64,000 nt of DNA from Dakarella massiliensis. Lineage in GTDB: Bacteria > Pseudomonadota > Gammaproteobacteria > Burkholderiales > Burkholderiaceae_F. Below are positions 51,875-59,803 of this stretch, one piece after another. The translations under genes were made by a program, and so were the position numbers. The number at the start of each line of letters is the position of its first letter. Within the stretch, counting starts at the first letter, position 1. Where the stretch lies: NCBI RefSeq assembly GCF_001182045.1, contig NZ_CVTY01000007.1, positions 434,001-498,000 on the forward strand. Reading direction: 5' to 3'. The notes below the pieces were generated by a model. That model was not told the origin of the DNA, ran no database searches, and saw only the letters and a program-made list of their open reading frames with translations.

Positions 51875-52320
51875 AACAATATCCTATCCCTATATATTAA
51901 ACTTCCTTAAAAATAAATACATAGAGCTAAAATCCAACAGCAATTATATTTTTCACGTAAGCACGAATAGACTTCATTTCAGCTTCAAAATCTGTCGTGA
52001 AATATTAAATCCATGGAGTGAGTAAGGATTATCATATTGTTGATTTTTATTTGAAATACAAAGCAAACTACCATTCTTAGCAGACACAGTCAGCATTTTT
52101 ACATTCCAACAAAGCGGGTAAGCAGTAAAAATCCTTCTGCCCGACCTTATCCGGGGTAAAAATCATCCCGTGAAATAACGATTCTTCTCAGCCCCCTTGA
52201 GGAAAGGATCTGCACTTTTCAATGATATCCGGAATGATCCCGGTTTTAAGGCTTTCTAAAAAAAACGGTCCCGGGAAATGGCTCCTGGGACCGCTCACTC
52301 TGTGTGCCGGTTAAGGATTT
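51875..52320. other. AT-rich intergenic region, 446 bp
   Basis: The right part of the AT-rich tract (to about 52130). It contains no convincing frame. Its right end carries the terminator of the second DcuC gene at 52257-52293. Confidence 0.45.
52257..52293 (-). terminator. Terminator of the second DcuC-type gene
   Basis: GGTCCC...GGGACC arms around a 14-base loop, with the minus strand continuing GTTTTTTTTAG. Confidence 0.8.
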
Positions 52321-53643
52321 TTAGAAGAAGTACATTCCGGCGGTTACCACAATCAAGGCAAGGACACAGGGAAGCGCCGTGCGCTTCACCACTTCCATCG
52401 GATTCACATGCGCGATGCCGCAGAGAACAATCAGACCACCGGCAATCGGGGAAATCGTGCGGCCGATACCAGCAGAAAGCTGAGCGACCGCACCAAGCTG
52501 AACAATGGTCATACCGAAATCAGCCGCATGAGGCGTGATCGCTTCATTGAAAGCGAGGGCTGCCGCATTTCCTGATCCGCAGACAATGGCCATGATGAAC
52601 GGTCCAAGAACAGCTGACGCCATAGCGACTGACTGCGACCCTTTCATCGCGTCAATCAGGGAACCGGTAAGACCGATCGACTTCATACCGGCCGCGAAAA
52701 GGGACGCCGCAGCGATCAGGATCACCACATTATTGAATCCATCCCCCGCTCCCTTGCAGAACTGTTTTGACACTTCGCCCGGATCCTGTTTATGCAGGAT
52801 GGCGACAATCAGGCCAAGAGCCGTACCGATCAGCATGCAGACCGGAACCGAGAAGGTTTTGGTCGGAAGCCAGCCCACTTCCTTCGAGGCAATCACCAGA
52901 AGGAAAAGCGGGACAATCGGAATGACTGCCATGATCGGGTTGATATGGAAATTCTTCAGGTCCACCTGGGAGTCTTCAGGACGGAAATCAGCAGTTCCGA
53001 CTCCTTCCTTGATGAAGTGACTGAGAATCGCAAGCGTGATCGCGGCAACCACCGCGCCGCAGGCCGCGGGGAGCGCTTCGCTGAAAATCACGATCATCGC
53101 GTCAGGTGACGAAATCTCACCCGCCTTGAACGCAATATCCGCCACCTGCGGGTTGAACATCAGCCCCGGGCTGATCGCGGAGCCCCAGGTCCCAAGGAAC
53201 ACGGCGGCCGCTGCCATCACCGGGTTCACGCGAAGAGCAATAAGAGAAGGAATCAGAAGCACGCCAACCGCGGCTGCAACGCCCGCAGCTGACGGTAGCA
53301 CGATATTCAGAAGCCAGGTGATGATGGCAGCCCCTGGAATCACAATCGCCGGCACATGAGTCAGAGGTCTCACGAGCGCATTAACGAGATGATCAGAGCA
53401 GTGCGTGTAAGTCATCACAGCGCCGAATCCCATCACGGTCACGATGGTCGGCACGAGTCCGCCATTCACCAGCTGCTTCACAAAGGCATCCACCGCGGTG
53501 CCGATCGTGACATTGGATCCCGCGGCGAGCCAGCCGATCCCGGCCATCAGAATGCCTGACAGCGCCAGAACCAGTCTTGCCTCGTAATTCTTATAAATCA
53601 GATAGAAGGTCAGAATGACTATTGCCAATCCAATCCAGATCAT
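52321..53643 (-). CDS. DcuC-family carrier (second copy)
   Basis: A 440-residue membrane protein with about 12 helices, similar in layout to the one at 35819-37186: 'IYKNYEARLVLALSG' at the N-terminus, 'SAISPGLMFNPQV' in the centre and 'CGSGNAAALAFNEAI' with 'SAGIGRTISPIAGG' at the C-terminus. It probably moves a C4-dicarboxylate or an N-acyl amino acid across the inner membrane. It starts with a good AGGAG. Directly downstream of the broken D-aminoacylase gene, it was probably part of the same catabolic unit. Confidence 0.86.
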   Translation of the reverse strand: MIWIGLAIVILTFYLIYKNYEARLVLALSGILMAGIGWLAAGSNVTIGTAVDAFVKQLVNGGLVPTIVTVMGFGAVMTYTHCSDHLVNALVRPLTHVPAIVIPGAAIITWLLNIVLPSAAGVAAAVGVLLIPSLIALRVNPVMAAAAVFLGTWGSAISPGLMFNPQVADIAFKAGEISSPDAMIVIFSEALPAACGAVVAAITLAILSHFIKEGVGTADFRPEDSQVDLKNFHINPIMAVIPIVPLFLLVIASKEVGWLPTKTFSVPVCMLIGTALGLIVAILHKQDPGEVSKQFCKGAGDGFNNVVILIAAASLFAAGMKSIGLTGSLIDAMKGSQSVAMASAVLGPFIMAIVCGSGNAAALAFNEAITPHAADFGMTIVQLGAVAQLSAGIGRTISPIAGGLIVLCGIAHVNPMEVVKRTALPCVLALIVVTAGMYFF

Positions 53644-53733
53644 GATGTGTTCTCCTGGTATTAATTTTTTGGCAGCCCGGAAAATTCGGAATCGGCTGCC
53701 GTTTTGCTTCTCTCTTACATCGGTTGATTTTTT

Positions 53734-55134
53734 TCAGTGACTCCAGCGGGTTTTAAGCAGTGTTCTGACATCCACCGCTCTGGATGGGAGACCAAAACGC
53801 CGTACCGCATCCTCTCCGTAAGATGTCGTCACGATGGTTCCGCCTCTCCCCACAACCTTTCCCTCTTCGAGCACAGGCTGTCCGGCAATAAAGGTCGAAA
53901 CGGCCTCTCTTGATACAGGGTCCGCGATCGTAATATCGGCATCGGCTCCGGCTGAGAAGTGTCCCTTGTCTGCCAGCCCCAGTCGGCAGGCCGTCTCAAA
54001 GCTCGACTTCAGAACGAATTCCTGCAGCGTGATCGCCCCGAAATCAACAAGCAGCAGCCCGTTTTTCAGAATGACATTTCGGGGAATACCGCCGCCGTCG
54101 GTACAGAAGGAATTGACGAGAAAGGTTCCGTCCTGTTTCTTCTGCGTAGCGAAATAGAACCGCGACAAGGCCGGATTTACTTTGAAACTCACCGGAACAT
54201 CCATACCGCGGGCTTTCAGGATCTCAATTCCCTTCTCGGGATTTGCCAGCGTGACAAATCCATCCACCACTTCGTGGACCGCGGCATAACCGTCAGCCAC
54301 CGCTTTCAGAATTCCTTCCGCACTGATGTCATACCCGTGACTTTTAAGGCATGACCTCGTAACGCCGCTTTCCGGAACATCATCCCGGCATTTGGCGCTG
54401 CAGCCGTTGATAGGAGAGAGGTAGGACTCCGTCTCAATCTCCGGGTGACGGCTGAGAAGATCTGCGGTTTCCCGTATTTCGTCCTCAAGCGGCGCGACAT
54501 TGCCGCGGCACTAGGCATTGATATGGGCAAGATGAAACGGGCGGCCTTCGGCTGCCGCAATAACTTCCCGAACTCCTTCAAGATTAGATCCATGCTCGGT
54601 GGAACCCGCGTGAATAGCGAGGAACGTATACGAGTCGCAGCAGATCCGGATCAGGCGCTTCATCGCGTCCGGGGTCATGGGATAGTGCCCGCCAAGGAGT
54701 TTCACCCCATAAGCACCGGATTTCAGAGACTCCTGGATCGCCCGATTCAGCTCGTCATCCGAGGGATCCGTTCCTGAAATATTGAGCCCGGGCTTCAGCT
54801 GCTGCAGCACTGCGATCGTGAGCCCTGCTCCTTCCCGCTTCATGCCATCAAAGACCGTTTCAAGGGGACCCGCCATTTCCATCGCGGTCGTGACACCGGC
54901 TTTAGCCATCATGCGGAACGCTGAACTTCCCCCGAGCCAGGAACTCGCATGCATATGACTGTCGATAACACCCGGAATGACGATCAGACCATCCGCTTCA
55001 ATAATCCGAGCGGCTGCCGGAACGTCAGTCCCCAAATACGCAATCTTTCCGTCCTTAACCCCCAGGTTCAGGACGCGGTCGATATGGTTCTTCCAATCTG
55101 CAACCCGACCGCCCTTGATCAGCAAATCCAGCAT
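53734..55134 (-). pseudogene. D-aminoacylase-like amidohydrolase with an in-frame TAG
   Basis: A single reading frame of about 465 codons encodes an amidohydrolase with metal-binding 'GVIDSHMHASSW' (residues 55-66), 'GVKLLGGHYPM' and 'FHLAHINA' in the first part. TAG at 54511-54513 replaces the next residue; the same frame continues 'CRGNVAPLEDEI' through 'SYLSPINGCSA', 'NSFCTDGGG' and 'ADADITIADPVS' to 53734. Relatives have Tyr at this position ('HxNxYCRG'). The family hydrolyses N-acyl-D-amino acids or related cyclic amides. A GAGGAAGAG site precedes the ATG at 55134. It is translated as a stump unless TAG is suppressed. Confidence 0.82.
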
Positions 55135-55197
55135 TTTCTCTTCCTCTACGGGACACAGCGGCTCTTCCCTGCTGTTTTATTTGAGAAATGCTAGAGA

Positions 55198-55216
55198 TAG
55201 CTAATTCTTTTGGCTA
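55198..55216. promoter_or_regulatory. LysR-type operator candidate
   Basis: TAGC-N11-GCTA in the 106-base space between two divergent genes matches the T-N11-A core of LysR targets. It fits control of the amidohydrolase by the divergent LysR gene, which is now broken. Confidence 0.5.
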
Positions 55217-55240
55217 ATACTTTTTGTATGAGGAATAATT

Positions 55241-56224
55241 ATGAAACTTCCTAATTCATTCCTTTCCGGAGTACTCTTCATGCGAAGCCGAATTCTTCAT
55301 CATTTAGAGGCGATTCTTAAAACTGGCTCCATTGCGGAAGCCTCCCGCCAGTATTTCATTGCACAGCCTTCGCTTTCCCAATTCGTAAAACGGCTTGAAG
55401 AGGAACACCGCATTACGATCTTCGACCGATCGCAGTCACCCTGGGTGCTGACGCCGGAAGGACGGTACTTTCTTGAGACCGAGAGGAGAATTGACGCGAT
55501 CCGCCGCGAGCGTGAACAGTATCTAGAGGACCTTCAGGGAGGAGCGGCTGGCGAACTGCTGATTGGCTCCACTCCCTAGCGGTCTGAAACCATCCTCAGC
55601 CGGATTCTGCCGGAATTCGCGAGACGCTTTCCCAAGATCCAGCTCCGGATTACGGAAGGGACCACAAAAGGAATCGCCGATGCTGTAGCGTCCGGCGCCG
55701 CAGACTGCGGTTTTGTTGTATCGCCGATGGTGACTTCTGAACTCGACTCCGTAGTTGTCACCCACGAGGCCGTCTGGATCGCTCTGCCGCTCACCCACCC
55801 GCTTGCCAGAAATCAGCCTCATCCAGCGCAATTCCCGCTTCCCGAGATTTCTTTTGCCTCGCTTCGGGATACGCCGTTCATCATCATGAAACCGGGCCAG
55901 GCATTCCATAACTACTTTGAGTCACTCTGCCGAAAGTTTTCGATAGAACCCCGGGTGCCCCTGGAAACCCAATCCATCACAACGGTTCCTGCCTTGGTCG
56001 CGGCTGGTGTCGGCGCTGCGCTGGTCCCGGAAACCATAAAAGATCAACTGCTCAGTCTTCCCCTGGCTCTCTTTTCCCTTGGCAGTGAACTTCACGAAAG
56101 CCGACTCTGCCTCGTAAAGAAACATGGCCGCTATGTTTCCACACCGACCAAGCTTTTTTATCGGACAGTGACAGAGGTTCTGAATCTTCCGGAAGATGAA
56201 CAGAAAGATGCCGAATGGCTCTGA
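55241..56224 (+). pseudogene. LysR-family regulator with an in-frame TAG
   Basis: One frame of about 327 codons. The DNA-binding half is intact ('LHHLEAILKTGSIAEASRQYFIAQPSLSQFVKRLEEE' in parts; residues 20-80). TAG lies at 55577-55579 after 'ELLIGSTP'; the frame goes on with 'RSETILSRILPEFARRFP' and the complete effector domain to 56224 ('AGVGAALVPETI'). LysR proteins usually have Tyr or another residue in 'IGxxxYR', so TAT/TAC became TAG. It faces the amidohydrolase, of which it was probably the regulator. Without suppression it would make a DNA-binding-only fragment of about 112 residues. Confidence 0.82.
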
Positions 56225-56565
56225 TACTGATAGTAAATTTCTTTCTTTGAGATCAAAGATGTAACGGAAGTCTCAGCCGCATAATTCTCACTGATTCAAA
56301 AAAGCAACAATTAATTGTTTAATAACAGGGTATTAGACATGAAATATAAATAAGTTGTTTTACAGCATTAAATAAAACACGCTTTAATTTGATCTTTCAT
56401 CAATTTTTACCCGGTTATTAATAATAATTAATAATTTTTATTTATATTTAATTTTACAACTTAACATCTTTTTAATAAGTTGAACGCCGGGCTAAAAGAT
56501 GTTTTTTTAATACACAAAAAACCTCTCCGAAGAGAGGTTTCCTGTACTTGCGGATGATGACGCTG
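56225..56565. other. AT-rich intergenic region, 341 bp
   Basis: It lies between the convergent ends of the LysR pseudogene and the GntR gene, is very AT-rich from 56290 to 56500 and carries the GntR terminator. No frame of note. Confidence 0.45.
56515..56545 (-). terminator. Terminator of the GntR gene
   Basis: AACCTCTC-CGAA-GAGAGGTT hairpin; the minus strand continues TTTTTTGTG. Confidence 0.85.
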
Positions 56566-57330
56566 TTAAGCGAGGACAGAGGTCCTTTCGGTTAGCCCCT
56601 GAACCTGAGCCGCCTGCTTATTCGGCATGATCGAATCGCGAGCGTTCTGGATGTGGAGGAGCATTGCGGCGCTCGCCTGCGTGGCATTCCCTGAAAGAAT
56701 TGCATTGAGAACCCAGCCGTGTTCTTCGGTCAGAATCTCAACATGACGCTTCTTATGCGCTTCAAAGATCTTTGTAATCAGGAACATGCTCTGTTTCATC
56801 TCAGAGAGAAGCCTTTCCAGACTCTCATAGTAGAAATGATTGTGAGCAGCCGCGGCGATTGCGAGATGAAACGCGCAGTCGCGGTCCATATCGCTTTCCT
56901 CTTCCTTGGAAGCCTCACCGGTGGTGTTCTTATAGTAGTCGTCCACCACGTGGTAATAGGCTTTCTGGATCCGCTCGCGGTCTTCCGCGGTCGCGCGTTC
57001 AGCGGCGAGTCTTGCGATCTCGCTTTCCAAATGCGCGCGGTATCCGTAAAATTGGTTGATATCGCTCCAGTTATCGACCTGATCAATCTTCACGGCGCCC
57101 TGACTCGTGCGGATCACATAGGATCCGGAGCCCTGGCGGGACTGAATGATGCCTTCGGTACGCAGCTGGGCAAGGGCAATACGCACAACCGGACGCGACA
57201 CGCCGAATTCCTTAGCTAACCTCTCTTCGGGGGGAAGCTTCGCACCGATCGCATACAGGTTATCTACGCAGATCTGCTGGAGCAGCTGCTGATATACGTA
57301 GTTGCCAAGTGAGGGGGCGGGTTTAGTCAT
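56566..57330 (-). CDS. GntR-family (FadR subfamily) regulator
   Basis: A 254-residue regulator. The winged-helix domain is residues 8-75 ('YVYQQLLQQI', 'LPPEERLAKEFGVSRPVVRIALAQLRTEGIIQ' in parts, then 'RQGSGSYV'). The all-helical FCD effector domain follows, with 'FHLAIAAAAHNHFYYESLERLLSEM' (part) supplying His residues that bind a metal and a carboxylate ligand. A perfect palindrome just upstream suggests autoregulation. It is next to the DcuC/amidohydrolase zone and may have controlled it. Confidence 0.9.
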   Translation of the reverse strand: MTKPAPSLGNYVYQQLLQQICVDNLYAIGAKLPPEERLAKEFGVSRPVVRIALAQLRTEGIIQSRQGSGSYVIRTSQGAVKIDQVDNWSDINQFYGYRAHLESEIARLAAERATAEDRERIQKAYYHVVDDYYKNTTGEASKEEESDMDRDCAFHLAIAAAAHNHFYYESLERLLSEMKQSMFLITKIFEAHKKRHVEILTEEHGWVLNAILSGNATQASAAMLLHIQNARDSIMPNKQAAQVQGLTERTSVLA

Positions 57331-57343
57331 GGCATTTCCTTTC

Positions 57344-57358
57344 TTGTCTTACAGACAA
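57344..57358. promoter_or_regulatory. GntR/FadR-type palindromic operator
   Basis: TTGTCT-TAC-AGACAA, perfect six-base arms, 14 bases upstream of the GntR start codon. FadR-subfamily regulators bind such short spaced palindromes; probably autoregulatory. Confidence 0.6.
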
Positions 57359-57931
57359 GCGGGAATTATTTTTTAAACTTGTAATATTAATTTGTAAAGT
57401 ATTAAAACTGCTCTGATGACCGGGAACGACACTTATCGTCTCATCGCAGGGCAAAGAATTTTACCCCGAAAAGTCGGTGGCTGTCATCAGGTAAGGAGCT
57501 ATGAAACTTAGAAAAAAAAACTGACAAATATTTATTTTTTCCGATTTTTCAAAACCAATTTTGATTTTCTTCAGGCGGAAGCTCCCTGATCTTCACTGAA
57601 GTGTTGGCAGTATGAAAAACTTTCAGTATTTCAAAAATTTATATGTATGACGTGAAAACTTAGCTGAAAATCTCACTGCTTCCTTACAACTTCATTATTT
57701 CATGTCTGCAAAAATGTTGTACGGCTTAAGTTATAAATTTCGGTAATGCATTAATCCTGTTTTTACCGGAATCCGGAACTAATTTCTGTGTGTGTTTAAT
57801 TTTCAATACATTGAAAACAAATAACATATTTAATTCGTGTAATTTTTGTTCTCGATTATATTAGTGAAAATACCTACAAAATAACCCTCCACTGATTATT
57901 ACATCATCTACGAAATGAGGGGGGCTTCAAC

Positions 57932-57961
57932 AAAAAAAGGGAACCTCGATAGTTCCCTTTC
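57932..57961 (-). terminator. Terminator of the GT4 gene
   Basis: AAAGGGAAC/GTTCCCTTT hairpin with loop CTCGATA; the minus strand continues TTTTTTTG. Confidence 0.85.
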
Positions 57962-57986
57962 CCCGGATCCGACGTGATTCGTCTTC

Positions 57987-59057
57987 TCAGACTCCAGGTT
58001 TCTTCCCCAGGCGCATCCAGGCATCCAGCAGAAGCTTCACATGGGTCTGCACGTGCGGGTCATACCGAAGGCTCTGCGTGACTTCTGACTCAGTCAGGGG
58101 CTTTGCTCCCCGGGTGACAATCTCATTTATTTTGGCCGCGAGATCTGCTGAATCCCCTTTTCTGAAAGCGGTAACAGCGGGCGGGGTCACGACTTCGCAG
58201 CACCCGGTCTCGTCCGTCATCACGATCGGGGTGCCGCAGAGCAGGCTTTCGATGCCGACAAGCCCAAACGGCTCATACTGGGAGGCCATGATCGTATAGT
58301 CCGCAGCCCGATAGCACTTTTCAATTTCCCTGCTGTACCCCAGGTACGAAATGTGCTCACCTTCGTTATGGATTGGGCGCCCAACCACGGCAAGATGGAC
58401 CGGGAGATCAGTGGACTCGAAGAAAGATGACAGGAATGGGTACCCCTTCCGTTCGTGACTCGAGGATGGGAAAAGAAACACGATCCGGTTTTCCGGAAGA
58501 CCGAAAGACCGCTTCAGTTCGAGCCGTTTCTCAGCCGACACCGGCGTAAAGCGCTTCGTATCGACTGGGGGATAGATCACGCGGATCTTTTCGCCCGGTA
58601 TCCCGTAGTAGTCCTCAATTTCACCCGCCATCTTTTGCGAGTGAGCGATGATGAGCTTCGCGCGCTCAAAGGACCGGGTTTCCAGTCTGATTGCCCGGCG
58701 ATCAAAAAAGGTGGGGGTCCGTCCGGCATCGTGAAGGAAACCGATATGCGTCCCGCCGCAGGCCACAACGTCGCCCGCATCCGTTCTGGAGCAGCTGAGA
58801 ATAAAGTCAAGCGCGTGTTTCGGGCACTCACGGTGGAGCCACCAGTTAAACGACTCATCCTGGATCTTATTCGGCAGGAAACTGAGCGGGCAGACAATAA
58901 GCTCTACCATCGGCACGAGATCGAGCGCCGGATCAGCTTTCTTGGTGAAAACCGTGACCTCGTGCCCCTGTCTCAGAAGCTCGCGAACCACATCCTGAGC
59001 GTATCGTTCCATGCCGCCCGACGGGGCGAACTTATTTGTGATGATCCCGATCCGCAT
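57987..59057 (-). CDS. Family 4 glycosyltransferase
   Basis: A 356-residue GT-B fold glycosyltransferase (WaaG/PimA-like). N-terminal 'NKFAPSGGMERYAQDVVREL' is the acceptor-side motif; 'AKLIIAHSQKMAGEIEDYYGIP', 'VIYPPVDTKRF' and the C-terminal donor-binding 'PFGLVGIESLLCGTPIVMTDETGCCEVV' (E-x7-E) follow. It probably adds a hexose to lipopolysaccharide core or another envelope glycan; donor unknown. It begins 6 bases after queC, so both are likely in one transcript. Confidence 0.9.
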   Translation of the reverse strand: MRIGIITNKFAPSGGMERYAQDVVRELLRQGHEVTVFTKKADPALDLVPMVELIVCPLSFLPNKIQDESFNWWLHRECPKHALDFILSCSRTDAGDVVACGGTHIGFLHDAGRTPTFFDRRAIRLETRSFERAKLIIAHSQKMAGEIEDYYGIPGEKIRVIYPPVDTKRFTPVSAEKRLELKRSFGLPENRIVFLFPSSSHERKGYPFLSSFFESTDLPVHLAVVGRPIHNEGEHISYLGYSREIEKCYRAADYTIMASQYEPFGLVGIESLLCGTPIVMTDETGCCEVVTPPAVTAFRKGDSADLAAKINEIVTRGAKPLTESEVTQSLRYDPHVQTHVKLLLDAWMRLGKKPGV

Positions 59058-59063
59058 AAGGTG

Positions 59064-59768
59064 TTACCGTCCTTTAAGGTTTGCGACGTACTCTTCCCAG
59101 CCCTTTTCACGAAGAACGCAGGCCGGGCATTTCCCGCAGCCATAGCCCCAGTCGTGAAAGTGCGTGTGATCGCCCTCATAGCAGGTATGCGTTTCGTCAC
59201 GGATGAAGCTGACAAGTGCGTCGCCACCGATCGTCTCAGCGAGTTTCCAGGTTTCCGCTTTCGAGAGATTCATCAGCGGCCGCTCAATCCGGAGACTCGT
59301 TTCCATACCGAGATCAATCGCGAGTTCAAGCGCTTTCATCGTGTTCTCGCGGCAATCCGGGTACCCGCTGTAGTCCGCCTGACCGACTCCCGTGAAAATC
59401 GCTTCCGCCCCAAGCTTCCAGGCATACGCCGCAGCATAGGTGATGAAAATCAGATTCCGCCCGGGAACAAAGGTGGTCGGCAGATGAGTCTTCTCATTCA
59501 TCTCGATCGCCTCGGGCTTCGTCAGAGCGCAGTCAGAAAGCTGCCCGAAAGCCTTCAGATCGAGAAGCAGATCATCCTTCAGGGAATGCGTGCCAAGAAT
59601 GGACTCGATCCTGGCGCGGATCCGTTCCCGGCATTCAAGCTCAACCCGGTGGCGCTGACCATAATCGACACCGACGGTGTACACCGCGTCATACTGCTTC
59701 AGCGCGGCGGCAAGACACGTGGTCGAGTCCTGTCCGCCGGAAAAAAGAACCACTGCGGTCCGTGACAT
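59064..59768 (-). CDS. queC: 7-cyano-7-deazaguanine synthase
   Basis: A 234-residue enzyme of queuosine biosynthesis converting 7-carboxy-7-deazaguanine to preQ0 with ATP and ammonia. The P-loop 'FSGGQDSTTCLA' is at residues 9-20, and the four-Cys zinc site at the C-terminus 'CYEGDHTHFHDWGYGCGKCPACVLREKGW' (Cys at its start, then CGKCPAC) is complete. 'GRNLIFITYAAAYAW' is typical. No other que gene is present in the window. It lies between the helicase and the GT4. Confidence 0.95.
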   Translation of the reverse strand: MSRTAVVLFSGGQDSTTCLAAALKQYDAVYTVGVDYGQRHRVELECRERIRARIESILGTHSLKDDLLLDLKAFGQLSDCALTKPEAIEMNEKTHLPTTFVPGRNLIFITYAAAYAWKLGAEAIFTGVGQADYSGYPDCRENTMKALELAIDLGMETSLRIERPLMNLSKAETWKLAETIGGDALVSFIRDETHTCYEGDHTHFHDWGYGCGKCPACVLREKGWEEYVANLKGR

Positions 59769-59803
59769 TCGCTAAATCTCCTTGCTGCTGGAATCTGTTT
59801 CGT

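Larger units (their letters stand above)
57331..57986. other. AT-rich intergenic region, 656 bp
   Basis: The upstream region of the GntR gene together with the terminator region of the GT4 gene. It is strongly AT-rich (57500-57900) and holds no convincing frame; nothing beyond the GntR operator was recognised. Confidence 0.4.

Noticed and set aside
53734..56224. Genome-wide recoding of TAG as an amino acid.
   Set aside because: Intact genes in this window end with TAG (for example tag and the alpha/beta hydrolase).
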